Both the position numbers and the translations under genes were made by a program. From positions 1 through 8,735 of the forward strand of contig JAZRHB010000013.1 in NCBI GenBank assembly GCA_045644605.1: 8,735 bases of DNA, in the 5' to 3' direction. Of the stretch, positions 1 to 5,639 are shown piece after piece. The number at the start of each line of letters is the position of its first letter. Within the stretch, counting starts at the first letter, position 1. The notes below the pieces were generated by a model. The model saw only the letters and a program-made list of their open reading frames with translations. It was not told where the DNA came from and searched no databases. The stretch is from RGIG4103 sp045644605. Lineage in GTDB: Bacteria > Bacillota > Clostridia > RUG12999.

Positions 1-125
1 TAGAATTTTGATTTCTGACTTAAGTTACTTACTAGCAACTCTATAGTTCTTAGTCCGTATACTAAAGTATATTTTCTCAAATTCTTTTTAAAAGAACCTA
101 CACTTGAGTTTCTCATTACTGTTTA

Positions 126-139
126 ATTTTCAAAGACCA
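126..139 (-). promoter_or_regulatory. boxA-like antitermination element of rRNA leader
   Basis: The minus strand reads TGGTCTTTGAAAAT. It resembles the boxA element (E. coli core TGCTCTTTAACA; Gram-positive leaders carry TCTTTGAAAA-type versions) bound by NusB/NusE to keep RNA polymerase resistant to Rho and pausing on rRNA. It sits shortly after the P2 start site and just past a GTCGC/GCGAC hairpin, the expected place in a leader. Assignment is by similarity of motif and position only. Confidence 0.6.
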
Positions 140-141
140 CC

Positions 142-155
142 GTCGCACAAGCGAC
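142..155 (-). other. small leader hairpin (GTCGC-TTGT-GCGAC)
   Basis: A perfect 5-bp GC-rich stem with a 4-nt loop lies between the P2 -10 box and the boxA-like element, on the minus-strand transcript. It is GC-rich in an otherwise AT-rich region, so it probably folds near the 5' end of the rRNA precursor. There is no T-run after it, so it is not a terminator. Confidence 0.5.
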
Positions 156-161
156 TTTTAT

Positions 162-190
162 ATTCTACCACAGTCAAATCCCTTTGTCAA
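162..190 (-). promoter_or_regulatory. rRNA operon promoter P2 (sigma-A type)
   Basis: On the minus strand the -35 box is a perfect TTGACA (185-190) and the -10 box is TAGAAT (162-167), separated by exactly 17 bases. Directly upstream of the -35 lies a run of A- and T-tracts (191-222) suited to act as an UP element for the alpha subunit. Transcription would start near 155-158 and run left into the leader. It is the proximal of two promoters. Confidence 0.8.
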
Positions 191-222
191 GTACTTTTTT
201 AATTTTTTTAAAAAATTTTTTT
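191..222 (-). promoter_or_regulatory. A/T-tract UP-like element of P2
   Basis: Almost pure A/T sequence of alternating A- and T-runs immediately precedes the P2 -35 box. Position and composition match UP elements, which raise rRNA promoter strength by contacting the RNA polymerase alpha C-terminal domain. The function is inferred from position and composition. Confidence 0.5.
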
Positions 223-254
223 GAAAGCACCTTTCGGGGTGACAGCGGAATTTC

Positions 255-283
255 AGTATACCACACTTTTCCCCACTTGTCAA
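255..283 (-). promoter_or_regulatory. rRNA operon promoter P1 (sigma-A type)
   Basis: On the minus strand a perfect TTGACA (278-283) is followed after exactly 17 bases by TATACT (255-260). It lies about 93 bp upstream of P2 and has the same geometry, which is the usual tandem P1/P2 layout of bacterial rRNA operons. Upstream (284-320) there are four short A-tracts that may bend the DNA or act as an UP element. The downstream transcribed part contains a weak GAAAG/CTTTC inverted repeat at 223-235. Confidence 0.78.
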
Positions 284-377
284 GCTTTTTTGCACTGATT
301 TTTCAATGTTTTTGTTTTTTATCAAATATGCACAGTTAATTGACAAATATTCGCAATAAATTGTATTTATAAGTGCA

Positions 378-406
378 TTGTATATTGACTCATTCTCTAT
401 TATAAT
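378..406 (+). promoter_or_regulatory. candidate glyA promoter
   Basis: A perfect TATAAT (401-406) lies 17 bases after TTGTAT (378-383), which matches only the TTG of the -35 consensus. Transcription would begin near 413, giving a leader of about 25 bases with the ribosome binding site. A better -35 (TTGACA, 340-345) lies upstream but lacks a good -10 at normal spacing, and TTGACT (385-390) is too close to the TATAAT. The short leader leaves no room for a riboswitch. Confidence 0.4.
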
Positions 407-437
407 AATAATGTAGAAAATTATACGGAGGGAAATT

Positions 438-1676
438 ATGTATTCAACAAACGAAATAAAAAAAGTTGATCCCCAGATTGCAGAGGCAATCGAACTTGAA
501 GTTAACAGACAGAGAAACAAAATTGAACTCATTGCATCGGAAAACTTTGTTTCCAATGCAGTAATAGAAGCAATGGGTACTCCGCTTACCAATAAATATG
601 CGGAAGGTTATCCGGGGAAAAGATACTACGGCGGATGCGAATATGTTGACGTAGTTGAAGACCTTGGTATTGAAAGGGCAAAAGAACTTTTCGGTGCTGA
701 CCACGCAAATCTTCAGCCTCATTCAGGCGCAAGCGCAAACCTTGCAGTATTTTTTGCAGTTCTTCAGCCGGGCGATACAGTTCTTGGTATGAACCTTTCA
801 CACGGCGGACATCTTTCACACGGTAGCCCTGTTAACATTTCAGGTAAATATTTTAATATTGTACCTTACGGTGTTAATTCCGAAACAGAAACAATAGATT
901 ATGACGAGCTCCGCAGACTTGCACTTGAACATAAACCGAAACTTATTCTTGCCGGTGCAAGCGCATATTCAAGAGTTATTGATTTTGCGCGCTTCAGAGA
1001 AATTGCTGATGAAGTTGGCGCTTACTTAATGGTTGATATGGCACACATTGCCGGTCTTGTTGCCGCAGGACTTCATCCGTCACCTGTTCCGTATGCAGAT
1101 TTTGTTACAACAACAACTCATAAAACGCTCCGCGGACCGAGAGGCGGACTTATCCTTTGCAAAGAAGAACATAAGCTTGCCATCAACAAAGCAATATTCC
1201 CCGGAATTCAGGGTGGTCCGCTTATGCACGTTATTGCAGCTAAAGCAGTTTGCCTTAAAGAAGCAATGACAGACGAATTCAAAGCATATCAGCAACAGAT
1301 TGTCAAAAACGCAGCTGCACTTTGCGAAGCACTTAAAGCCGAAGGATTCAACATTGTATCCGGTGGTACAGACAACCACCTTATGCTTGTAAACCTTTCA
1401 AACATTGGTGTTACAGGTAAAGATGCCGAACATATGCTTGACGAAGTTTCGATTACAGTTAATAAAAACACTGTTCCTAATGAAACACTCAGTCCGTTTG
1501 TAACAAGCGGTATCAGACTTGGTACACCGGCTGTTACATCAAGAGGAATGGTTGAAGAGGATATGAAAGAAATTGCCGCACTTATCAAGCTTACATTAAC
1601 AGAGTTTGATACAAAGGCAGACGAAGTAAGAGCAAGAGTTGCCGCACTTTGTGCTAAATATCCTTTATATGAATAA
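438..1676 (+). CDS. glyA: serine hydroxymethyltransferase
   Basis: A PLP-dependent cytoplasmic enzyme that interconverts serine plus tetrahydrofolate with glycine plus 5,10-methylene-tetrahydrofolate. It is the main source of one-carbon units for purine, thymidylate and methionine synthesis. The 412 residues match the usual bacterial length. Visible family signatures are ELIASENFVS near residue 30, NKYAEGYPGKRYYGG at 52-66, HSGASAN near 95, VDMAHIAGL at 199-207 with the cofactor-binding Asp200 and His203, and TTTTHKTLRGPRGG at 224-237, where Lys229 is the expected Schiff-base lysine. The ATG at 438 follows GGAGGG (427-432) at good spacing, and the protein begins like its relatives. It is transcribed divergently from the rRNA promoters and ends at a strong terminator, so it is probably monocistronic. 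Nothing is damaged. Confidence 0.97.
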   Translation: MYSTNEIKKVDPQIAEAIELEVNRQRNKIELIASENFVSNAVIEAMGTPLTNKYAEGYPGKRYYGGCEYVDVVEDLGIERAKELFGADHANLQPHSGASANLAVFFAVLQPGDTVLGMNLSHGGHLSHGSPVNISGKYFNIVPYGVNSETETIDYDELRRLALEHKPKLILAGASAYSRVIDFARFREIADEVGAYLMVDMAHIAGLVAAGLHPSPVPYADFVTTTTHKTLRGPRGGLILCKEEHKLAINKAIFPGIQGGPLMHVIAAKAVCLKEAMTDEFKAYQQQIVKNAAALCEALKAEGFNIVSGGTDNHLMLVNLSNIGVTGKDAEHMLDEVSITVNKNTVPNETLSPFVTSGIRLGTPAVTSRGMVEEDMKEIAALIKLTLTEFDTKADEVRARVAALCAKYPLYE

Positions 1677-1686
1677 GAATTAAATA

Positions 1687-1713
1687 AAAGGGCTGCAAAG
1701 GCAGCCCTTTTTT
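1687..1713 (+). terminator. intrinsic terminator of glyA
   Basis: The GC-rich stem GGGCTGC / GCAGCCC (1690-1696 and 1701-1707) has an AAAG loop. It can be lengthened by flanking A:T pairs and is followed by a run of six T. It starts 11 bases after the glyA stop codon and ends shortly before the rarA ribosome binding site. It should separate glyA from rarA, so rarA needs read-through or a promoter inside or near this hairpin; none is obvious. Confidence 0.93.
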
Positions 1714-1731
1714 AAAACAAGAGGTGATTTT

Positions 1732-2991
1732 ATGCAACCACTTGCTGACAGAATCCGTCCTTCCTCACTTGATGAGGTAATCGGACAAAAGCATCTTGTT
1801 TCCGAAGGCAAGGTGCTGCGCACTCTTATTGAAAGCGGAAATATTCCGAATATGATTTTTTACGGTCCGTCCGGTACAGGCAAAACTACTATTGCACGTA
1901 TTGCATCCAAAAACGCCGGCAAGGAGCTGTACAGTCTTAATGCAACAACGGCATCCGTTGCCGATGTTAAAGCAATTGCTTCCAATATAAATAAGCTTGG
2001 TAATTCAAACGGTATAATTCTGTATCTCGATGAAATTCAGAATTTCAATAAAAAGCAACAGCAGTCGCTGCTTGAATATATTGAAAACGGAAGTATTACG
2101 CTTATTGCATCAACCACTGAAAATCCTTATTTTTATGTATATAACGCGATTCTTAGCCGAAGCAGTGTGTTTGAGTTTAAACCCGTAGAGGCGTCCGAAA
2201 TTGAAAATGCACTCCTTCGCGGATTTGAAATTTTAAAAAATGAATATCCCGAACTTGAGATGAGTATTGACGACGATGCACTTGGCGGAATTGCCCAGCT
2301 TGCATTCGGGGATGTAAGAAAATCCCTCAACATTCTCGAGGTTTGCTTTATGACGGCGATTGGAAATAACGAAACCGTTATTTCAGCCGCTACCGTGGCA
2401 AATGTAAGCGACCGCCCCGCAATGAGATTTGACCGTGACGGCGACAGTCATTATGATGTATTAAGCGCATTTCAGAAATCCATACGCGGAAGTGACGAAA
2501 ATGCCGCACTGCATTATCTTGCACGGCTTATTGCAGGCGGCGACCTGATTTCAATATGTCGCAGACTTATGGTTATTGCATCGGAAGACATCGGGCTTGC
2601 GTATCCGAATGCGGCGGCAATTGTGAAATCCTGTGTGGACAGTGCACTGCAGCTTGGATTTCCGGAAGCGAGAATTCCGCTTGCCGAGGCGGTTATTCTG
2701 CTTGCTACCGCGCCGAAATCCAATTCTGTAATTTGTGCGATTGATGCCGCAATTTCCGATATTAAAACAATGGATACGGGTGACATTCCCGCACATCTTA
2801 AAGACGGGCATTATGCCGGTGCGAAAAAGCTTGGCAATTCGGTCGGGTATAAATATCCTCATTCCTACCCGAATAATTATGTGCCGCAACAATATCTGCC
2901 GGATAATATTAAGGACAGGGTTTATTATAATCCCGGCAAAAATAAATTTGAAGATTCGGTTACGGATTATCAAAAGAAAATTAAAAAGTAA
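1732..2991 (+). CDS. rarA: replication-associated recombination protein A (AAA+ ATPase, RarA/MgsA family)
   Basis: A cytoplasmic AAA+ ATPase of the RarA/MgsA/WRNIP1 family, related to clamp-loader subunits. It acts at stalled replication forks and gaps and interacts with single-strand DNA ends and SSB. The 419 residues show Walker A GPSGTGKT at 45-52, Walker B LYLDE at 97-101, sensor 1 STTEN at 127-131, a Ser-Arg finger at 142-143 and sensor 2 GDVRKSLN at 193-200. The C-terminal tetramerisation part carries the family signatures RRLMVIASEDIGLAYPNA (278-294), APKSNS (327-332), HLKDGHY (355-361) and GYKYPHSYPNNYVPQQYLP (372-390). Length and start are typical, and GAGGTG at 1721-1726 serves as the ribosome binding site. 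It follows the glyA terminator and ends before a long hairpin, so it is probably its own unit. The name mgsA is also used for this gene. Confidence 0.95.
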   Translation: MQPLADRIRPSSLDEVIGQKHLVSEGKVLRTLIESGNIPNMIFYGPSGTGKTTIARIASKNAGKELYSLNATTASVADVKAIASNINKLGNSNGIILYLDEIQNFNKKQQQSLLEYIENGSITLIASTTENPYFYVYNAILSRSSVFEFKPVEASEIENALLRGFEILKNEYPELEMSIDDDALGGIAQLAFGDVRKSLNILEVCFMTAIGNNETVISAATVANVSDRPAMRFDRDGDSHYDVLSAFQKSIRGSDENAALHYLARLIAGGDLISICRRLMVIASEDIGLAYPNAAAIVKSCVDSALQLGFPEARIPLAEAVILLATAPKSNSVICAIDAAISDIKTMDTGDIPAHLKDGHYAGAKKLGNSVGYKYPHSYPNNYVPQQYLPDNIKDRVYYNPGKNKFEDSVTDYQKKIKK

Positions 2992-3001
2992 ATAAAAAAG
3001 T

Positions 3002-3069
3002 AAAATCAGCTACTTTACTGTTATATGAAAGTTTTTTTGAACATATAATAGTTAAGTAGCTGATTTTTT
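3002..3069 (+). terminator. long near-perfect hairpin terminator between rarA and glgC
   Basis: The arms AAAATCAGCTACTT (3002-3015) and AAGTAGCTGATTTT (3054-3067) are perfectly complementary over 14 bp. After one T/T mismatch the stem continues for 11 more pairs, including TTATATG/CATATAA (3021-3027 and 3042-3048) and one G:T wobble. This leaves a 14-nt loop containing seven T. A T-run (3064-3069) follows the right arm. The minus strand also gives T-rich sequence past the other arm, so it could terminate in both directions. It starts 11 bases after the rarA stop. The stem is much longer than a typical intrinsic terminator, so a small palindromic repeat element is an alternative. Confidence 0.75.
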
Positions 3070-3087
3070 ATCAGATAAATATTTTTC

Positions 3088-3098
3088 TATACTAAAAT
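3088..3098 (+). promoter_or_regulatory. possible -10 region of the glgC operon promoter
   Basis: Between the hairpin and glgC the only promoter-like sequence is TATACT (3088-3093) overlapping TAAAAT (3093-3098). No convincing -35 box lies at normal spacing; 17 bases upstream is only TTTTTA. A promoter is expected here because the hairpin should stop rarA transcription, but the sequence support is weak. Confidence 0.25.
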
Positions 3099-3123
3099 AC
3101 GAAGAAAGCAGGTTTAAAAAAAG

Positions 3124-4308
3124 ATGCTGACAAATAAAAAAGATTGTGTTACCATGCTTCTTGCCGGCGGTCAGGGCAGCAGACTTTATGTTCTTACGGA
3201 AAAGAAAGCCAAGCCGGCACTTCCTTTCGGCGGCAAATACCGCATTATTGATTATGCCCTGTCCAACTGTGTAAATTCCGGACTTGATGCCGTGGGTGTG
3301 CTGACACAGTATCAGCCGCTTCTCTTAAATGAGTATATAGGCAACGGACAACCGTGGGACCTTGACAGACTTTCCGGCGGGGTAAATATACTTCCGCCGT
3401 ATCAGAAAAGTGATGGCAGCGACTGGTATTCCGGAACGGCAAACGCAGTTTATCAGAACATACCTTTTATTGAACGGTACAACCCCGAGAACGTGCTTAT
3501 TCTGTCGGGCGACCACATATATAAAATGGATTATTCCAAAATGCTTTCCTATCATAAAAAAAAGGATGCCGCATGCTCCATTGCGGTTATTGATGTACCG
3601 CTCCACGAGGCAAGCAGATTTGGGATAATCAATACGGACGAGGACAATAAAATTCTTGAGTTTGAAGAAAAACCAGAAAACCCTAAAAGCACAAAGGCAT
3701 CTATGGGGATTTACATTTTCAAATGGAGCTGTCTTAAAAAATATCTTATGGAAGACAGCGAAAACCCCGCATCTTCCAATGATTTTGGTAAAGACGTTCT
3801 TCCACGTATCCTCTCCTGCGGTGAAAAAATGTATGCCTACTCATTTGACGGATACTGGAAAGATGTTGGAACAATAGACAGCCTGTGGCAGGCAAACATG
3901 GATTTACTTGAAGAAGATGCGGTGGGCAGCAGCGAGTGGAAAATCTATTCACGCAGTATGGAAAAACCTCCGCACTATATAAGCGAAAATGCGGTAGTTA
4001 AAAATTCTATCGTAAGCGAAGGATGCGAAATTTACGGCACCGTTGAAAACTGTGTTCTTTTCCCAAGCGTTACCGTACAAGAGGGTGCACATTTACGTGA
4101 TTCAATTATAATGGCGGATACGGTTATAGGCAAAAATTCCCGTATAAATTATTCAATTATAGACGAAGAGGTCAGCATCGGAGAAGATTGCCGTATCGGA
4201 GATAAAAAATCTTCTTCAGGTAGAATTACAGTTATTGCCGGAGGAATTAATCTTAAAGATAACTCTACCGTTCCCTCCGGCGCAATGATTGACAACAGTA
4301 TAAATTAG
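3124..4308 (+). CDS. glgC: glucose-1-phosphate adenylyltransferase, catalytic subunit
   Basis: Makes ADP-glucose and pyrophosphate from ATP and glucose 1-phosphate, the committed step of bacterial glycogen synthesis. The 394-residue protein has the nucleotidyltransferase domain first: LLAGGQGSRL at 12-21, AKPALPFGGKYRIIDYALSN (29-48, with Lys30), QYQP near 62, WYSGTANAVYQN at 101-112 and LSGDHIYKMDY at 127-137, where Asp130 aligns with the catalytic aspartate. EFEEKP at 179-184 carries the glucose-1-phosphate lysine (Lys183), followed by YWKDVGTIDSLWQAN at 244-258. Residues from about 288 form the hexapeptide-repeat left-handed beta-helix used for oligomer contacts and regulation. The start follows a modest GCAGG at about 11 bases; the next Met (residue 11) would remove the beginning of the conserved domain. 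It leads into glgD after 9 bases. Intact. Confidence 0.96.
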   Translation: MLTNKKDCVTMLLAGGQGSRLYVLTEKKAKPALPFGGKYRIIDYALSNCVNSGLDAVGVLTQYQPLLLNEYIGNGQPWDLDRLSGGVNILPPYQKSDGSDWYSGTANAVYQNIPFIERYNPENVLILSGDHIYKMDYSKMLSYHKKKDAACSIAVIDVPLHEASRFGIINTDEDNKILEFEEKPENPKSTKASMGIYIFKWSCLKKYLMEDSENPASSNDFGKDVLPRILSCGEKMYAYSFDGYWKDVGTIDSLWQANMDLLEEDAVGSSEWKIYSRSMEKPPHYISENAVVKNSIVSEGCEIYGTVENCVLFPSVTVQEGAHLRDSIIMADTVIGKNSRINYSIIDEEVSIGEDCRIGDKKSSSGRITVIAGGINLKDNSTVPSGAMIDNSIN

Positions 4309-4317
4309 GAGGAACAT

Positions 4318-5436
4318 ATGAGTACACTTGGCATTTTATTTTCAGACATTCATTCCCGCGGAGTAGCAGAGCTTACGCATCTTCGCACAGTTGCATCCGT
4401 TCCTTTCGGCGGAAGATACCGTCTTGTTGATTTTCCGCTTTCCAATATGGTGAACTCCGGCATTTATAAAATAGGCGTTATTACAAAAAGCAACTATCAT
4501 TCTCTTATTGACCACATAAAATCAGGTAAGGACTGGGATTTGTCCAGAAAAAACGGCGGCATTGTGCTTCTTCCGCCATACGGAATTGCCTCTTCCGCCG
4601 GTCCGTACCAAAGCAGACTTGATGCGCTTAAACGTATAAAAAAGTTTATTGAATCCTCCACCGAGGATTATGTTGTTATGGCGGACTGCGATGTGATTCT
4701 TAATATAGATTATAACGAAGTTATAAAGTTCCACGAATCTTCCGGTGCGGACATAACCTGCGTATATAAGGATACCGAAATTGATATATCCCGTTCCAGA
4801 CGTTCGACTGTTTATAAAATTTCTGATAGCGGACAAATTACAGACATTCTTCTTTCTCCCGAAATTTCGGGGACCTTTTCTGTGGCGCAAAACTCGTGGG
4901 TGATGACCCGCAAAATGCTCCTTTATCTTATATCGGAAGCAAACACGCACGGACTTGAGCATTTTGGCAAAGATATTCTTCTTGCTAATGTGGGTAATAT
5001 GAAGCTTATGGGGTATCCGCATAATTCGTACTGCGCACATATAAATTCCCTTTCCGGTTATGTAAAATACAATATGGATATGATTTGCAAGGAAAAACGT
5101 GACGCACTTTTTGCCGTACCCTCACGCCCTATTCATACAAAGGTAAGGGACAGCGCACCTACAAGATACGGAGAGGGCGCAACCGTAAAAAACTCTCTTA
5201 TTGCGGACGGATGTGTAATAAACGGATATGTTGAAAACAGTATCTTGTTTGAAGGAGTAAAGATAGAATCGGGCAGTCGTGTTACAAACTGTATTGTAAT
5301 GCCAAGCACCATTATTGAAAGTTCGTCTTCTCTTTCGTGGATTATATGCGATAAAAACGTTATTATAAAAGCCGGACGCACACTTTCGGCGGATAAAAGC
5401 TATCCGCTTTATATTACCAAAGGGAAGATGATTTAA
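4318..5436 (+). CDS. glgD: ADP-glucose pyrophosphorylase-like subunit GlgD
   Basis: A paralogue of GlgC found beside it in many Firmicutes. In the family it forms hetero-oligomers with GlgC and tunes activity rather than being the main catalyst. The 372 residues keep PFGGRYRLVDFPLSNMVNSG (29-48) and an ADCDVILNIDY segment (122-132) resembling the GlgC GDHIYKMDY region. The N-terminal GGxGSRL triphosphate loop is gone, replaced by ILFSDIHSRGVAELT, and the AKPA lysine region reads VASV. The GTAN segment is also lost, and the loop after PPYG (86-89) differs. The C-terminus (from about 285) is a beta-helix with hexapeptide-like repeats. A strong AGGAGGA (4307-4313) precedes the ATG, and glgC ends only 9 bases upstream, so the two are co-translated from one message. 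The next candidate ATG lies 1 base after its stop, within TAATATG. Confidence 0.93.
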   Translation: MSTLGILFSDIHSRGVAELTHLRTVASVPFGGRYRLVDFPLSNMVNSGIYKIGVITKSNYHSLIDHIKSGKDWDLSRKNGGIVLLPPYGIASSAGPYQSRLDALKRIKKFIESSTEDYVVMADCDVILNIDYNEVIKFHESSGADITCVYKDTEIDISRSRRSTVYKISDSGQITDILLSPEISGTFSVAQNSWVMTRKMLLYLISEANTHGLEHFGKDILLANVGNMKLMGYPHNSYCAHINSLSGYVKYNMDMICKEKRDALFAVPSRPIHTKVRDSAPTRYGEGATVKNSLIADGCVINGYVENSILFEGVKIESGSRVTNCIVMPSTIIESSSSLSWIICDKNVIIKAGRTLSADKSYPLYITKGKMI

Positions 5437-5437
5437 T

Positions 5438-5639
5438 ATGACGAAAAAAAATACTTTTTGTTGCAAGTGAAGCTGCACCGTTTATTGTAACCGGCAGTCT
5501 TACCCTTGCCGCAAATGCAAATGATACTCCCCACTTGCTTTTTGAGCGGATTTATGATATGCTTAACGGTGAATACACCGATACGTTAAATCCGCACGGA
5601 TTTATTATATATAACACCGCAAGAGAGGACGCCCAATGA
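5438..5639 (+). pseudogene. frameshifted glgA-like N-terminus with unassigned tail
   Basis: An ATG at 5438, 1 base after the glgD stop and behind AAAGGGAAG, opens a frame that dies after 10 codons (stop 5468-5470). If one A is removed from the 8-A run (5444-5451), the frame reads MTKKILFVASEAAPFIVTGSL, which is the start of bacterial glycogen/starch synthase (GlgA). It then runs on for about 45 residues (TLAANANDTPHLLFERIYDM onward) to a TGA at 5637-5639. The total is about 65 residues, against roughly 480 for GlgA. The substrate loop, normally KTGGL, reads VTGSL, so the ADP-glucose-contacting lysine is absent. I do not recognise the tail. It ends in an ATGA overlap with mutS2, as a normally coupled gene would. 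Options are a glgA deletion remnant fused to another gene's end, a slippage-expressed small protein, or an assembly error. GlgA origin of the first 20 residues is fairly secure; the rest is unknown. Confidence 0.6.

Larger units (their letters stand above)
1..161 (-). promoter_or_regulatory. rRNA operon leader region (transcribed leftwards)
   Basis: Read on the minus strand, this stretch follows two strong promoters and contains TCTTTGAAAATTAAACAG, an element typical of the leaders and spacers of Firmicute rRNA operons. It has no credible reading frame. It holds several small inverted repeats: GTCGC/GCGAC at 142-155, a nested hairpin at 76-108 (outer arms CTCAA/TTGAG, inner arms TTCTT/AAGAA), and TATAC/GTATA at 58-71. 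These could be processing or antitermination structures. No 16S or 23S sequence is visible inside the window, so the rRNA gene itself must start beyond position 1. That it is 16S rather than another rRNA is inferred from the promoters lying immediately upstream. Confidence 0.75.

Noticed and set aside
223..235. GAAAG-CAC-CTTTC inverted repeat as a terminator between P1 and P2
   Set aside because: The stem is only 5 bp. In the P1 transcript it is followed by an A-run, not a T-run, so it should not end transcription before P2.
407..437. Possible tetrahydrofolate or glycine riboswitch before glyA
   Set aside because: The leader after the candidate promoter is only about 25 bases and contains just the ribosome binding site. 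There is no room for a riboswitch or an attenuator hairpin.
158..592. Minus-strand open frame of about 144 codons across the glyA start
   Set aside because: It covers the rRNA promoters, the glyA control region and the conserved glyA N-terminus. Its sequence has low-complexity I/N/K stretches and no family motif, so it is a chance opening.
3037..3049. TTGAAC and TATAAT inside the long palindrome as a glgC promoter
   Set aside because: TATAAT (3044-3049) begins only 1 base after TTGAAC (3037-3042), and no -35 box lies 16-18 bases before the TATAAT. The match follows from the AT-rich palindrome arm.
4522..5040. Minus-strand open frame of about 172 codons inside glgD
   Set aside because: It lies opposite strongly conserved glgD codons. 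The translation is rich in R, H and N typical of antisense shadows, and no ribosome binding site or known motif was seen.
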